DNA of 59,118 bases from JBEIHX01 sp040381075 (GCA_040381075.1 JBEIHX010000023.1:1-59118), one strand, 5' to 3'; numbered from the stretch's first letter, positions 35,608-44,199 are shown. Notes: generated by a model not told the origin, from the letters alone. A program made the numbers and translations.

Positions 35608-35982
35608 ATGGCAGGCATCGGGTATGTAACGGTGGGCGTCAACGACATGGAAAAGGCGTTGGCGTTCTATGACGGGCTGTTCGGCATGATCGGCGGCAAG
35701 CGCGCCATGAAGACGCCGAAGGGGCAGATGTACGTCTTTGGCTCTGGTCCTATGTTTCTTGTGACTGCGCCCTTCGATGGCCAGGCGGCCATGCACGGCA
35801 ACGGCGCCATGACGGCCATCCAGGTCGACAGCAAGGATCAGGTTGCGGCTCTGCACGCCAAAGCCCTTGAGCTTGGCGGAACCTGCGAAGGCCAGCCTGG
35901 GCCGCGAGGCGCCTTCGGCACCTTCTCCTATTTCCGGGATCCGGATGGCAACAAGCTCGCAGCCTTCGTCATGGGCCAGTAA
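35608..35982 (+). CDS. VOC family (glyoxalase/bleomycin-resistance fold) protein
   Basis: 124 residues from ATG 35608, with GAGGAGG just upstream; a TTG at 35590 in frame is rejected. Starts IGYVTVGVNDMEKALAFYD and ends YFRDPDGNKLAAFV, the usual VOC signature with its metal-binding Glu missing or moved. Related to glyoxalase-like and thiol-transfer proteins; no specific activity is readable. Confidence 0.88.
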   Translation: MAGIGYVTVGVNDMEKALAFYDGLFGMIGGKRAMKTPKGQMYVFGSGPMFLVTAPFDGQAAMHGNGAMTAIQVDSKDQVAALHAKALELGGTCEGQPGPRGAFGTFSYFRDPDGNKLAAFVMGQ

Positions 35983-36064
35983 GGCGCAGGTCCGGCCGGC
36001 ATGGTGGGCATCCATCGCGGCCGAGGGCGACTGACAGGGGGCCTCGGCCCTGGTTCCCGGATGT

Positions 36065-36181
36065 GGGCTTCCACGTGCGGGCTTCCAGGCCGGGGCTTCG
36101 CGATACCGGGCTTCGCAATAACGGGCTTCCAGATTCGGGACCTCCAGATTCGGGACCTTCAGATCCGGGACCTTCAGATCC
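36065..36181. repeat. Degenerating tandem array, 14-15-bp unit x8
   Basis: Eight head-to-tail units starting GGGCTTCC or GGGACCTT, drifting gradually in sequence from GGGCTTCCAGGCCG to GGGACCTTCAGATCC. It lies in the 651-bp gap between the convergent VOC and hemB genes. No gene is otherwise seen in that gap. Confidence 0.92.
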
Positions 36182-36413
36182 GGGCCCATGCGTCTGTGTG
36201 CATGTATCCATCGAGATTGGGGATGGGCGTGTACATGCGCCCGGGTGGAGGACGCCGGCTGGAGGACGCGGTCCGGACTCCGCGGGTCAGGATCAGTTTG
36301 GCCGACCGCACGGACCCGCAGCGCCGCCATGGCCATCGGTCGCGGTTGTGCAGCCCGGTTTTGATACAGCCAGGCTCGCGGCGACGATCAGTCATCCGGT
36401 TCCGTTTGCGTGA

Positions 36414-36449
36414 CCAGTCTTGTGGGCCAGTCTTGTGGGCCAGTCCTGG
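36414..36449. repeat. Tandem array, 13-bp unit x2.8
   Basis: CCAGTCTTGTGGG is repeated twice, then partly a third time, in the same VOC-hemB gap as the larger array at 36065. Confidence 0.9.
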
Positions 36450-36633
36450 AACCAAATGCTGCGAGCCAAGTCCGCGAGCCAACCCGGCGGGCGTGCGGTG
36501 TTGGCCACACATTTGCGCCAGACATTCAGGCAGGCCGGTTGGCCAGTGGACAGGGCGGCGTCTCAGCCGCGCGGCGAGCCAGCCGCCGCCATGCGCGCCT
36601 GCCAGCACCACTGCGTCCGTTCGGTGATCAATG

Positions 36634-37635
36634 TCATCCGCCCATAAGTTGCGCCGCACGGGGGGCGAAATACGTCACGACGCCCGCACAACCCGCCCGC
36701 TTGAATGCAGTCAGCGTTTCCAGGATGGCGCGATCTGCATCTATCCACCCGTTCTGTGCGGCGGCCATGATCATCGCATACTCGCCTGAGACCTGAAAGG
36801 CGAATGTCGGCATGCGGAATTCTTCGTGCAGCCGCTGTATGATGTCGAGATAAGCCAGCGCCGGCTTCACCATGATCATGTCCGCCCCCTCGGCGATGTC
36901 GAGGGCGACTTCGCGAAGCGCCTCGTCGCTGTTTCCCGGGTCCATCTGATACGTCTTTTTGTCGCCCTTCAGCGCCGTCGCCGAGCCGATCGCCTCACGG
37001 TAGGGGCCATAGAAGGCGGAGGCGTACTTGGCAGCGTAGCTGAGGATCAAAGCATCATGATGGCCAGCCCTTTCAAGGGCTGATCGAATGGCGCCGATGC
37101 GCCCGTCCATCATGTCTGACGGCGCAATCACGTCGCAGCCTGCAGCGACCTGGATCAGCGCCTGCTCCGTAAGACGCTCGACCGTTGCATCATTGTCGAT
37201 CACGGCGCCGTTGAGCAGGCCATCATGCCCATGATCCGTAAACGGATCAAGGGCGACATCGCACATGACGCCTATGTCAGGGGCGGCCGCCTTGATCGCA
37301 CGCACTACCTCAGGCACGAGGCCGTTGGGGTCGGTTGCCTGTGATCCGATGGCGTCCTTGCGAGCAGGATCAATAAACGGGAACAGGGCGATCGCAGGAA
37401 TTCCAAGGCGTCTTGCTTCAAGCGCAGCCTTGACAGCCTCATCCCGGTTGAGCCGGTCCACTCCCGGCATTGCGGTCACGGGGATGCGCGGCGCAGCGCC
37501 GTCATGAATGATGAGCGACCAGACAAGATCGCTGGGTCCGATTGCGGTTTCGCGCACGAGACGGCGCGTCCAGTCGGCCTGTCGCAGGCGGCGCAAACGG
37601 GTCGCCGGGTAAGCGGCGGCGGGGGCAATGGTCAT
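36634..37635 (-). CDS. hemB: Porphobilinogen synthase (delta-aminolevulinate dehydratase)
   Basis: 333 residues. The two active-site lysines are in LSYAAKYASAFYGPYREA and MIMVKPALAYLDI. The metal loop reads CDVALDPFTDHGHDGLL, with Asp replacing the three zinc cysteines, so it is the Mg-dependent type common in alphaproteobacteria. Condenses two ALA molecules for haem, sirohaem and cobalamin synthesis. Monocistronic, divergent from the acyl-CoA dehydrogenase across a 659-bp gap with two tandem arrays. Confidence 0.96.
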   Translation of the reverse strand: MTIAPAAAYPATRLRRLRQADWTRRLVRETAIGPSDLVWSLIIHDGAAPRIPVTAMPGVDRLNRDEAVKAALEARRLGIPAIALFPFIDPARKDAIGSQATDPNGLVPEVVRAIKAAAPDIGVMCDVALDPFTDHGHDGLLNGAVIDNDATVERLTEQALIQVAAGCDVIAPSDMMDGRIGAIRSALERAGHHDALILSYAAKYASAFYGPYREAIGSATALKGDKKTYQMDPGNSDEALREVALDIAEGADMIMVKPALAYLDIIQRLHEEFRMPTFAFQVSGEYAMIMAAAQNGWIDADRAILETLTAFKRAGCAGVVTYFAPRAAQLMGG

Positions 37636-37894
37636 GAACTCGGGTTCCTTGGGTCAGATCGCGTCGAAACGCCGGGGATGGGGATATCGCCGCCAGCTTC
37701 CGGCGACCGTCGCGTCAGGCCAATGCGGTCTTACGTCGCTCGCCGCCCGTATGGCCATGCGCAGCGCCTGCGCCGGGCGCCCGGCCCGCCGCAGGCGAAC
37801 CGCCGACGCAGTCGCGCCGTCAGCTTGGCCGTCTCAGCCCTGCCCCCCCAGCCCTAACCCCCAGCCCTGACCCGTTGGCTGGGATCCGAACGCG

Positions 37895-37964
37895 GGGACC
37901 CAGGCCCCGGGATCGAGACCCCGGGATCGAGACCCCGTGCTCGAAGCGCCGTGCTCGAAGCCCG
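37895..37964. repeat. Tandem array, 14-bp unit x5
   Basis: Units GGGATCGAGACCCC (two exact) grade into GTGCTCGAAGCGCC (two near-exact). The first unit at 37895 is diverged. Located between the divergent hemB and acyl-CoA dehydrogenase genes. Confidence 0.92.
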
Positions 37965-38103
37965 CGTACGCCCCGCCAGAGACCCTGCCGCCCCGGGCGC
38001 ACCGTCGCGCCGGCGTCCAGGTCGATGAGCCTCGCGCGCGCCGGCCCGCCGCCCCCCTGACGTTTGGCGCATCGTTCCTTCCTGACATCCGCCTGGCGTA
38101 GGC

Positions 38104-38187
38104 GTCAGGCGGCTGGCGGTCAGGCGGCTGGCGGTCAGGCGGCTGGCGGTCAGGCGGCTGGCGGTCAGGCGGCTGGCGGTCAGGCGG
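38104..38187. repeat. Tandem array, 15-bp unit x5.6
   Basis: Five perfect copies of GTCAGGCGGCTGGCG and a partial sixth. It lies in the same divergent gap as 37895, about 110 bp before the acyl-CoA dehydrogenase start, so it may fall in the 5' leader of that transcript. Confidence 0.95.
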
Positions 38188-38294
38188 GGCGGGCGCGATC
38201 GGCGCGCAGACGCCGCAGGACAAGTCGCGATCGTCTGAGTTGACACCTTCCCCGCCCGGCGCCAAGCCCCCAACCAAAGGGGAGGGCTTCTTCT

Positions 38295-39437
38295 GTGGAC
38301 TTCACGCTCAGCGAGGAACAGCAGCTCATTCGCGAGACAGCGCGCGCCTTTGCACAGGAACAGTTGCGCCCGCATGCAGCGCACTGGGATGAGGCCAGCC
38401 ATTTCCCGCTCGAAGCCCTGCGCGCCGCCGCAGCCCTCGGGTTCGCCGGCATCTATGTGCGGGAGGACGTCGGCGGGGCGGGCCTGAAGCGGCTCGACGC
38501 GGCCATGATCTTTGAGGAGCTGGCGCGCGGCTGCGTCACCACGGCGGCGTTCATTTCAATCCACAATATGGCGAGTTGGATGATCGACAGTTTCGGCGAC
38601 GCGACGCAGCGTCGCCGCTGGCTGCCTCGGTTGACGACCATGGACCTGATCGCATCCTATTGCCTTACCGAGCCCGGGTCTGGTTCGGACGCGGCGGCCC
38701 TGCGCGCTTCGGCGCGCCGCGACGGCGATCACTATGTGCTCAACGGAACCAAAGCCTTCATATCCGGGGGCGGGGCCTCCGATCTCTATGTGTGCATGGT
38801 GCGCACGGGCGGCGAGGGGCCGGGGGGCGTCTCCACCCTGGTCGTTGAGAAGACGACGCCCGGCCTGGCGTTCGGCAAGAACGAGCGCAAAATGGGTTGG
38901 AACGCACAACCCACTGCACAAGTGATCTTCGAGGACTGCCGTGTCCCGGTCGCCAATCGTCTGGGGCCGGAGGGGTTCGGTTTCAAGATCGCGATGATGG
39001 GACTGGACGGAGGGCGGCTCAACATCGCCGCTGCATCCCTCGGCGGGGCCAGCGATGCTTTTGACCGCGCTTGGGGCTATGCACGCGAGCGGCGGCAATT
39101 CGGCAAAGCGATTGCAGATTTCCAGGCGACCCAGTTCAAGATCGCCGATATGGCGACTGAACTCGAGGCAGCGCGCATTTTTCTGTACCAGGCGGCGGCC
39201 AAGCTGGACGCCAAGGCCCCCGACGCCACCATGCATTGCGCAATGGCCAAGCGGTTCGTTACGGATGTCGGTTTTCGGGTCGCCAATGAGGCGCTGCAGA
39301 TCCATGGAGGCTACGGCTACCTCAAGGATTACGAGGTGGAGCGCATCGTGCGCGATGTGCGCGTCAATCAGATCCTTGAGGGCGCGAATGAGATCATGCG
39401 GGTGATCATCGCCCGCGAACTTGCGAAGGGCGGGTGA
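38295..39437 (+). CDS. Acyl-CoA dehydrogenase (isobutyryl-CoA dehydrogenase-like)
   Basis: 380 residues starting at GTG 38295 (GGGGAGGG upstream). Family segments: FTLSEEQQLIRETARAFA, YCLTEPGSGSDAAAL, KAFISGGGASDLYVCM, and YARERRQFGKAI; near the C-terminus QIHGGYGYLKDYEVERIVRDVRVNQILEG with the catalytic Glu in GANEIM-type context. FAD-dependent alpha,beta-desaturation of a short-chain acyl-CoA. The downstream hydrolase and dehydrogenase of valine breakdown make isobutyryl-CoA the likely substrate. Confidence 0.93.
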   Translation: MDFTLSEEQQLIRETARAFAQEQLRPHAAHWDEASHFPLEALRAAAALGFAGIYVREDVGGAGLKRLDAAMIFEELARGCVTTAAFISIHNMASWMIDSFGDATQRRRWLPRLTTMDLIASYCLTEPGSGSDAAALRASARRDGDHYVLNGTKAFISGGGASDLYVCMVRTGGEGPGGVSTLVVEKTTPGLAFGKNERKMGWNAQPTAQVIFEDCRVPVANRLGPEGFGFKIAMMGLDGGRLNIAAASLGGASDAFDRAWGYARERRQFGKAIADFQATQFKIADMATELEAARIFLYQAAAKLDAKAPDATMHCAMAKRFVTDVGFRVANEALQIHGGYGYLKDYEVERIVRDVRVNQILEGANEIMRVIIARELAKGG

Positions 39438-39560
39438 GCGCTGGCGTCCAACCCCGGCGAGCCCAGGCGAGGTCCAGGCAGGGCCCGGGCGATGTGCGCC
39501 TCACCCGCCGGCGCGCCTCTTACCCTTAGGCAGTCGGCTTGAAAGGGCCCAGGCTCAGGC

Positions 39561-40709
39561 ATGGGAAATGATCTGACCTCTGGGGAGAGGGCCCTGGCCG
39601 AAAGCCGTCATGCGGCGTCAGCACAGAGCGCTTCCACGCCAACGCGACGCAGCGTGGTGTGTGGGCTGGCGGCGCTCGGCGGATGCGCCGGAGCGCCTGA
39701 GGCGGCTGCAGCGCGCCCCCTTGTCATCGCCCATCGCGGCGCTTCTGGAGAGCGGCCTGAGCACACCTTGGGCGCCTATGAGCGCGCCATCGGCCAGGGC
39801 GCCGATTTCATTGAGCCCGATCTTGTGGTGACGCGCGACGGCGCACTGGTCTGCCGTCATGAAAACGAGATATCTGGCACGACTGACGTGGCCAGCCGGC
39901 CACACTTCGCGTCGCGCCGGACGCAAAAGCTGATCGACGGCGTCCGCGTTGAAGGGTGGTTTACGGAAGACTTCACCCTGGACGAGCTGAAGAGCCTGCG
40001 TTGCCGCGAACGTCTGCCAGCGCTGCGCCCGGCCAACACGGCGTTCGACGGTCAGGAGTCCATACCGACCTTTGACGAGGTGTGCGACCTGGCTGCAGCT
40101 GCGGGGGGCCGGGTGGGGCGCATCATCGGGGTCTATCCGGAAACGAAGCATCCTGGCTATTTTGAGAGCATCGGGTTGTCTTTCGATGAGCCTCTGATCG
40201 CGGCCCTGCGGCGGCGCCGGCTGGATGTCCCGACGGCTCCCTGTTTCATCCAGTCGTTCGAGACGCAGAACCTGAAGCGCCTTGCGCTCTCAGTGCGCAC
40301 CCCGCTCATCCAGTTGGTCGGCGAAACCAGCGGGCCAGTCGACACCGCGCACCAGGGGGTATCCTACCGCGCCATGATCGAGGATCGCGGCCTGGAGGAA
40401 ATCGCCGGCTATGCGGCCGGCATTGGGCCGGCGAAGGGTCTTATCCTGCCGCGCGGCCCGGATGGCCGGTCGTTGGCTGCCAGCGATCTGGTGCGGCGCG
40501 CCCATCGCTTTGGTCTCAAAGTGCACGCCTGGACGTTTCGCAGCGAAAATTTCTTCCTGCCGCGAGAATTGCGTCGCGGGGATCCGACGGTCCCCGATCA
40601 TATGCGCCAGAAGGGCGATGCGGCCGCCGAGCTGCGCGCATTTTTCGCCCTGGGCGTCGATGGGGTCTTCGCCGATTTTCCCGCCGAGGCGGTCGCGGCG
40701 CGCGCCTGA
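39561..40709 (+). CDS. Glycerophosphodiester phosphodiesterase, exported
   Basis: 382 residues. A possible twin-arginine signal with lipobox (TPTRRSVVCGLAALGGCAG, Cys near 54) precedes a GDPD TIM barrel. Its active-site residues appear in VIAHRGASGERPEHT, FIEPDLVVTRDG and HENEIS. Hydrolyses glycerophosphodiesters to glycerol-3-phosphate and alcohol in the periplasm. It interrupts the valine-degradation genes without an obvious link. Confidence 0.9.
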   Translation: MGNDLTSGERALAESRHAASAQSASTPTRRSVVCGLAALGGCAGAPEAAAARPLVIAHRGASGERPEHTLGAYERAIGQGADFIEPDLVVTRDGALVCRHENEISGTTDVASRPHFASRRTQKLIDGVRVEGWFTEDFTLDELKSLRCRERLPALRPANTAFDGQESIPTFDEVCDLAAAAGGRVGRIIGVYPETKHPGYFESIGLSFDEPLIAALRRRRLDVPTAPCFIQSFETQNLKRLALSVRTPLIQLVGETSGPVDTAHQGVSYRAMIEDRGLEEIAGYAAGIGPAKGLILPRGPDGRSLAASDLVRRAHRFGLKVHAWTFRSENFFLPRELRRGDPTVPDHMRQKGDAAAELRAFFALGVDGVFADFPAEAVAARA

Positions 40710-40802
40710 CCGGGGCGCTGCCTCTGGCGCCTCGCAAGGCGGCCCTGCTACACGGGCCGGCGAGGGCGCCCAGTGGCTTCGGTTTCAAGGCGCCCCGCCC
40801 AG

Positions 40803-40847
40803 CAGGCTGTCGCAGGGCAGGCTGTCGCAGGGCAGGCTGTCGCAGGG
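40803..40847. repeat. Tandem array, 15-bp unit x3, upstream of the hydrolase start
   Basis: Three perfect copies of CAGGCTGTCGCAGGG end 20 bp before the GTG start of the next gene and abut its GGAGGG ribosome site, so the array is in the translated gene's leader. Confidence 0.95.
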
Positions 40848-40867
40848 AAGGCAGGGAGGGACAGGCG

Positions 40868-41989
40868 GTGAATGACGAGGTGATCTGCCGGATTGACGGC
40901 GCGGTTGGCCACATCAGCCTCAACCGGCCGCAGGCTCTGCACGCGCTCACCACCGCCATGTGCGCAGCCATGACCGAGGCGCTGATGGCCTGGCGCACGG
41001 ATCCGGTGGTGCGCGTTGTGCTGATCGATCATGCGCCAGGCACGCGCGGCTTCTGCGCCGGCGGCGACATTCGCATGCTGGCGGAAAGCGGGGCCGGCGA
41101 CGGAACCGCAGCTCGGGTTTTCTTTCACACCGAATACCGCCTGAACCATCTCCTGCATGTCTATCCCAAACCGGTGGTTGCGCTGATGAACGGCGTGACA
41201 ATGGGCGGCGGGGTCGGGGTCAGCGTTCACGCCATGTTTCGGATCGCCACGGACAGGACGACATTCGCCATGCCGGAGACCGGCATCGGCCTGTTTCCCG
41301 ATGTTGGCGGCGGATGGTTTCTTCCCCGCCTGCCGGAACCAGAGCTTGGGACCTGGCTCGCGCTCACCGGCGCCCGATTGAAAGGCCGGGAGTGCGTCGG
41401 CGCCGGTGTGGCGACCCACTACATGCCGGAGGAGCTGCTGTCGAACGTGCGCGCCCAGATCGCCGGCGCCGCGCTGACCCACGAGCCGGTCAACACCCTG
41501 CGCTCGGGGCTCGACGCCCTGTGTGAAGCCGATGGCGCGCGGTTCACGCCGCAGCCGGGAGGGCTTAAGGCGTTCTTTGGCTTTGACACCGTTGAGGAGA
41601 TCTTCGCGGCCCTGGCTGGGGCGACCGGGAACCCCTGGGCGCAGGAGCAGCTCGCTGCCTTGCGGACAAAGTCGCCGCAGACACTGAAAGTGGCGCTGCG
41701 CCAGCTTCGGCTCGGAGCGAAGGCCCGCAGTTTCGCGGATAACATGATCACAGAGTATCGGATCGGAGCGCGCGTGGTAGCGCGCCATGACTTCCGTGAA
41801 GGGGTGCGCGCAGTGATCGTGGACAAGGACAATAAGCCCGTCTGGAATCCGCCAGATCTGGCCGGCGTCACCGACGCCATGCTGGACGCCATCTTCGCGC
41901 CATTGCCGGCTGATGAGGAATGGACGCCGCTGCCCGGCCTCAGTGCGCCAAACACTCCAATCACCGTCTCCCCGGAGGTCACGCCATGA
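40868..41989 (+). CDS. 3-hydroxyisobutyryl-CoA hydrolase / enoyl-CoA hydratase family
   Basis: 373 residues from GTG 40868. Crotonase fold with hydrolase-type signatures: SLNRPQALHALTTAMC, GTRGFCAGGDIRML, MNGVTMGGGVGVSVH and PETGIGLFPDVGGGWFLPRL, plus the longer C-terminus typical of HIBYL-CoA hydrolase (FREGVRAVIVDKDNKPVWNP). Releases 3-hydroxyisobutyrate in valine catabolism. The stop overlaps the next ATG (ATGA), so it is translationally coupled to mmsB. Confidence 0.93.
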   Translation: MNDEVICRIDGAVGHISLNRPQALHALTTAMCAAMTEALMAWRTDPVVRVVLIDHAPGTRGFCAGGDIRMLAESGAGDGTAARVFFHTEYRLNHLLHVYPKPVVALMNGVTMGGGVGVSVHAMFRIATDRTTFAMPETGIGLFPDVGGGWFLPRLPEPELGTWLALTGARLKGRECVGAGVATHYMPEELLSNVRAQIAGAALTHEPVNTLRSGLDALCEADGARFTPQPGGLKAFFGFDTVEEIFAALAGATGNPWAQEQLAALRTKSPQTLKVALRQLRLGAKARSFADNMITEYRIGARVVARHDFREGVRAVIVDKDNKPVWNPPDLAGVTDAMLDAIFAPLPADEEWTPLPGLSAPNTPITVSPEVTP

Positions 41990-42876
41990 CGCGCGTCGCA
42001 TTCATCGGTCTCGGCAATATGGGAGCTGGCATGGCGGCCAATCTCGTCAAGGCAGGGCATGCCGTCGCCGGGTTCGATCTCTCGCCTGACGCCTTGACGC
42101 GCGCGCGCGAAGCAGGCGTAACGCCGGCCGTCAGCATTGGCGACGCCGTGGCGGCAGCTGAGGTCGTCATCACCATGCTGCCGGCCGGGCCCCAGGTGCG
42201 CGAAGTGTATGCCGGCTCGATCCTGCCGGTCGCCAGCCAGGGCGCGCTGTTCATCGACTGTTCGACGATCGATGTGGCGAGCGCGCGCGCCGTCGCCGAG
42301 AACGCCGCTGCAGCGGGTTTCGAGATGGCCGATGCGCCGGTGTCGGGCGGCGTGGCCGCAGCGGCCGCTGGGTCCCTGACCTTCATGGTGGGCGGCTCGG
42401 CGCAGACTTTCGCCCGCGCCGAGCCGGTGCTTGCCGCCATGGGCAAGGCCGTGATCCACGCTGGCGACAGCGGCGCCGGCCAGGCCGCCAAGATCTGCAA
42501 CAACATGCTGCTCGGCATCACGATGATCGGCACCTGCGAAGCCTTTGCGCTCGCCGAGAAGCTCGGCCTCGATCTGCAGCGGTTTTTTGACATCGCCTCA
42601 AAGGCCTCAGGTCAGAGCTGGTCCATGACCTCCTATTGCCCGGTGCCGGGACCGGTTCCAGCGTCGCCGGCCAATCGCGGCTATCAGCCAGGTTTCACCG
42701 CCGCGATGATGCTGAAAGACCTGAAACTCGCCCAGGCGGCGGCCGCGCAGACCGACGCCGCCACGCCTCTCGGCGCCCAGGCGCAGGCGCTCTACCAGAT
42801 GTATGCCGCCCAGGGCGCTGCGCAGATGGACTTCTCTGGCATCATTGAGATGCTCAAGGGCATGAAACCCCGCTAA
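41986..42876 (+). CDS. mmsB: 3-hydroxyisobutyrate dehydrogenase
   Basis: 296 residues. NAD-binding VAFIGLGNMGAGMAANLVKAG at the N-terminus, the substrate loop DAPVSGGVAAAAAGSLTFMVGG, and the catalytic lysine in GAGQAAKICNNM. Oxidises 3-hydroxyisobutyrate to methylmalonate semialdehyde, the step after the hydrolase encoded upstream. The semialdehyde dehydrogenase (mmsA) is not in the window. Confidence 0.96.
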   Translation: MTRVAFIGLGNMGAGMAANLVKAGHAVAGFDLSPDALTRAREAGVTPAVSIGDAVAAAEVVITMLPAGPQVREVYAGSILPVASQGALFIDCSTIDVASARAVAENAAAAGFEMADAPVSGGVAAAAAGSLTFMVGGSAQTFARAEPVLAAMGKAVIHAGDSGAGQAAKICNNMLLGITMIGTCEAFALAEKLGLDLQRFFDIASKASGQSWSMTSYCPVPGPVPASPANRGYQPGFTAAMMLKDLKLAQAAAAQTDAATPLGAQAQALYQMYAAQGAAQMDFSGIIEMLKGMKPR

Positions 42877-42885
42877 CCATTCGCC

Positions 42886-42900
42886 TTAACGCGAACTTAG
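42886..42900. promoter_or_regulatory. CtrA-like binding site
   Basis: TTAA-N7-TTAG, seven of eight bases of the TTAA-N7-TTAA consensus, lies 80-94 bp before the MarR-type gene. CtrA control of that gene is an inference from sequence only. Confidence 0.35.
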
Positions 42901-42979
42901 TCGCTCTGCGCTAGGGTCACGCCAACAAAAGACGCCAAGCTCCGGTTGACACGGGGCTGGCGAGATACTGGTGGCGGCG

Positions 42980-43489
42980 ATGGTTGGGCTGGAGCGCGCG
43001 CGCGCGGCTGAGGCGAATGACAACGGCGTCTCGCTGGCGCAGGAATACGTGAAGAGCTGGGCGTTGCTGGAGCGCGCTCATCGCACATTGCTTGAGACAT
43101 TGAAGGACGATCTCGACCGGTCGGGCGACACCGGTCTGACGGGCGCACAGGCGCTCATGCTGTTCAACATCGGGACGGGCGAGTCGACGGTCGGCGAACT
43201 GCGTGCGCTCGGCCAGCTGTCGAGCGCAACCGCATCCTACAATCTGAAAAAACTCGCTGAGGCAGGCTTCATCCTGCAGGAGCGCTGCGCGCACGATCGT
43301 CGCGCTGTCCGCGTGAAGCTGACGGCCGAAGGCGAGGAGATCCGCGCCCGTGTCGGCGCGCTGATGGCGCGTCACGCAACGACGCTTGAACCCGCTGGGG
43401 CAGTATGCGCGGAAGACCTGCGCCTCATGAACAGGACCCTGGGCCGTCTCTCGCGTTTCTGGGCTGACCACGTGCGTTTCCGCCTGTAG
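42980..43489 (+). CDS. MarR family transcriptional regulator
   Basis: 169 residues from ATG 42980 (a GTG at 42971 is an alternative). A winged-helix core: QALMLFNIG, STVGELRALGQLSSATASYNLKKLAEAGFI and the wing DRRAVRVKLTAEGEE. MarR proteins are ligand-responsive dimeric repressors. It follows the valine genes with a 100-bp gap containing a CtrA-like site; targets unknown. Confidence 0.88.
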   Translation: MVGLERARAAEANDNGVSLAQEYVKSWALLERAHRTLLETLKDDLDRSGDTGLTGAQALMLFNIGTGESTVGELRALGQLSSATASYNLKKLAEAGFILQERCAHDRRAVRVKLTAEGEEIRARVGALMARHATTLEPAGAVCAEDLRLMNRTLGRLSRFWADHVRFRL

Positions 43490-43552
43490 GTCTGCAGCAG
43501 GTAACGACTTGTCTACCGGTCGGCGCGACAATGACGCCGGATCGGGTGCGCC

Positions 43553-43765
43553 ATGCATGATATCATTCTCGAGCGTCGCGTTGCGCCTGGCCTGCGCCAG
43601 GTGGCGGCTGTCTGCGGCGAGACCGGGCTTGAAGGCGTCGCCTTCGGCCCAACCTGTGCGGCCTGGAGCGATCTGGAGCGCCTGGCGCTCGCCAAGCTGC
43701 ACAAACTGATGCGCAGTCGCGAGGCACGGTCCAGCCCTGAGTCACGCGGCGGGGTGGTCGTCTGA
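43553..43765 (+). CDS. Possible small protein of unknown function
   Basis: 70 codons starting at ATG 43553, without a clear ribosome site and without family resemblance. It fits between the MarR gene and the convergent mucR gene, ending 5 bp from the latter. Codon use is compatible with coding but not decisive. Confidence 0.3.
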   Translation: MHDIILERRVAPGLRQVAAVCGETGLEGVAFGPTCAAWSDLERLALAKLHKLMRSREARSSPESRGGVVV

Positions 43766-43770
43766 GGGGT

Positions 43771-44199
43771 CTATTTGCGTCGCACGCCCCGCCCAAGTCC
43801 GATCTCTTTTGCAAATTCCGACCGACGGCGGGCGTACGCGGGGGCGACCATGGGATAATCTGCGCCCAAGCCCCAGCGCTTTCGGTAATCTTCCGGACTC
43901 ATGGCGTAGGTGGAACGAAGATAGCGCTTCAACATCTTCAGCTTTTTGCCGTCCTCCAGGCAGATGATGTAATCATCCGTGTAGGAGCGGTTGATTGGAA
44001 CGGCGGGTTTGAGTTTCTCAGAAGGCCGTTCTTCCTGGCCCGAGGCCACCGCCGAGATGGCCGCGTGCACAGACCGGATCAGTTCGCCGAGGTTCTCTGT
44101 CGCCACGGTGTTGTTGCTGACATAGGACGCCACAATGTCGGCGGTCATCCGCAGGATTTCATCGGCCTCAAGAACTGCGCTGGCGGATTCGGATTTCAT
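43771..44199 (-). CDS. mucR: MucR/Ros family transcriptional regulator
   Basis: 142 residues from ATG 44199. N-terminal helical part (ILRMTADIVASYVSNN); the C-terminal DNA-binding region reads SYTDDYIICLEDGKKLKMLKRYLRSTYAMSPEDYRKRW then ADYPMVAPAYARRR. This is the Ros/MucR pattern, but both zinc-finger histidines (usual KRHLxxHH/THY) are Tyr or Ser/Thr, and only one Cys remains. Members act as H-NS-like silencers of many genes. The open frame to 44289 is not used. Confidence 0.9.
   Translation of the reverse strand: MKSESASAVLEADEILRMTADIVASYVSNNTVATENLGELIRSVHAAISAVASGQEERPSEKLKPAVPINRSYTDDYIICLEDGKKLKMLKRYLRSTYAMSPEDYRKRWGLGADYPMVAPAYARRRSEFAKEIGLGRGVRRK

Noticed and set aside
36001..36627. 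Open frames over tandem arrays that read like pentapeptide repeats (for example DLQIR units)
   Set aside because: A 15-bp array gives five-residue repeats in every frame. There is no start, ribosome site or flanking domain, and the pattern does not fit the A(D/N)LxX pentapeptide consensus.
38104..38187. Possible CRISPR array
   Set aside because: The units are head-to-tail without spacers and only 15 bp long; no cas genes in the window.
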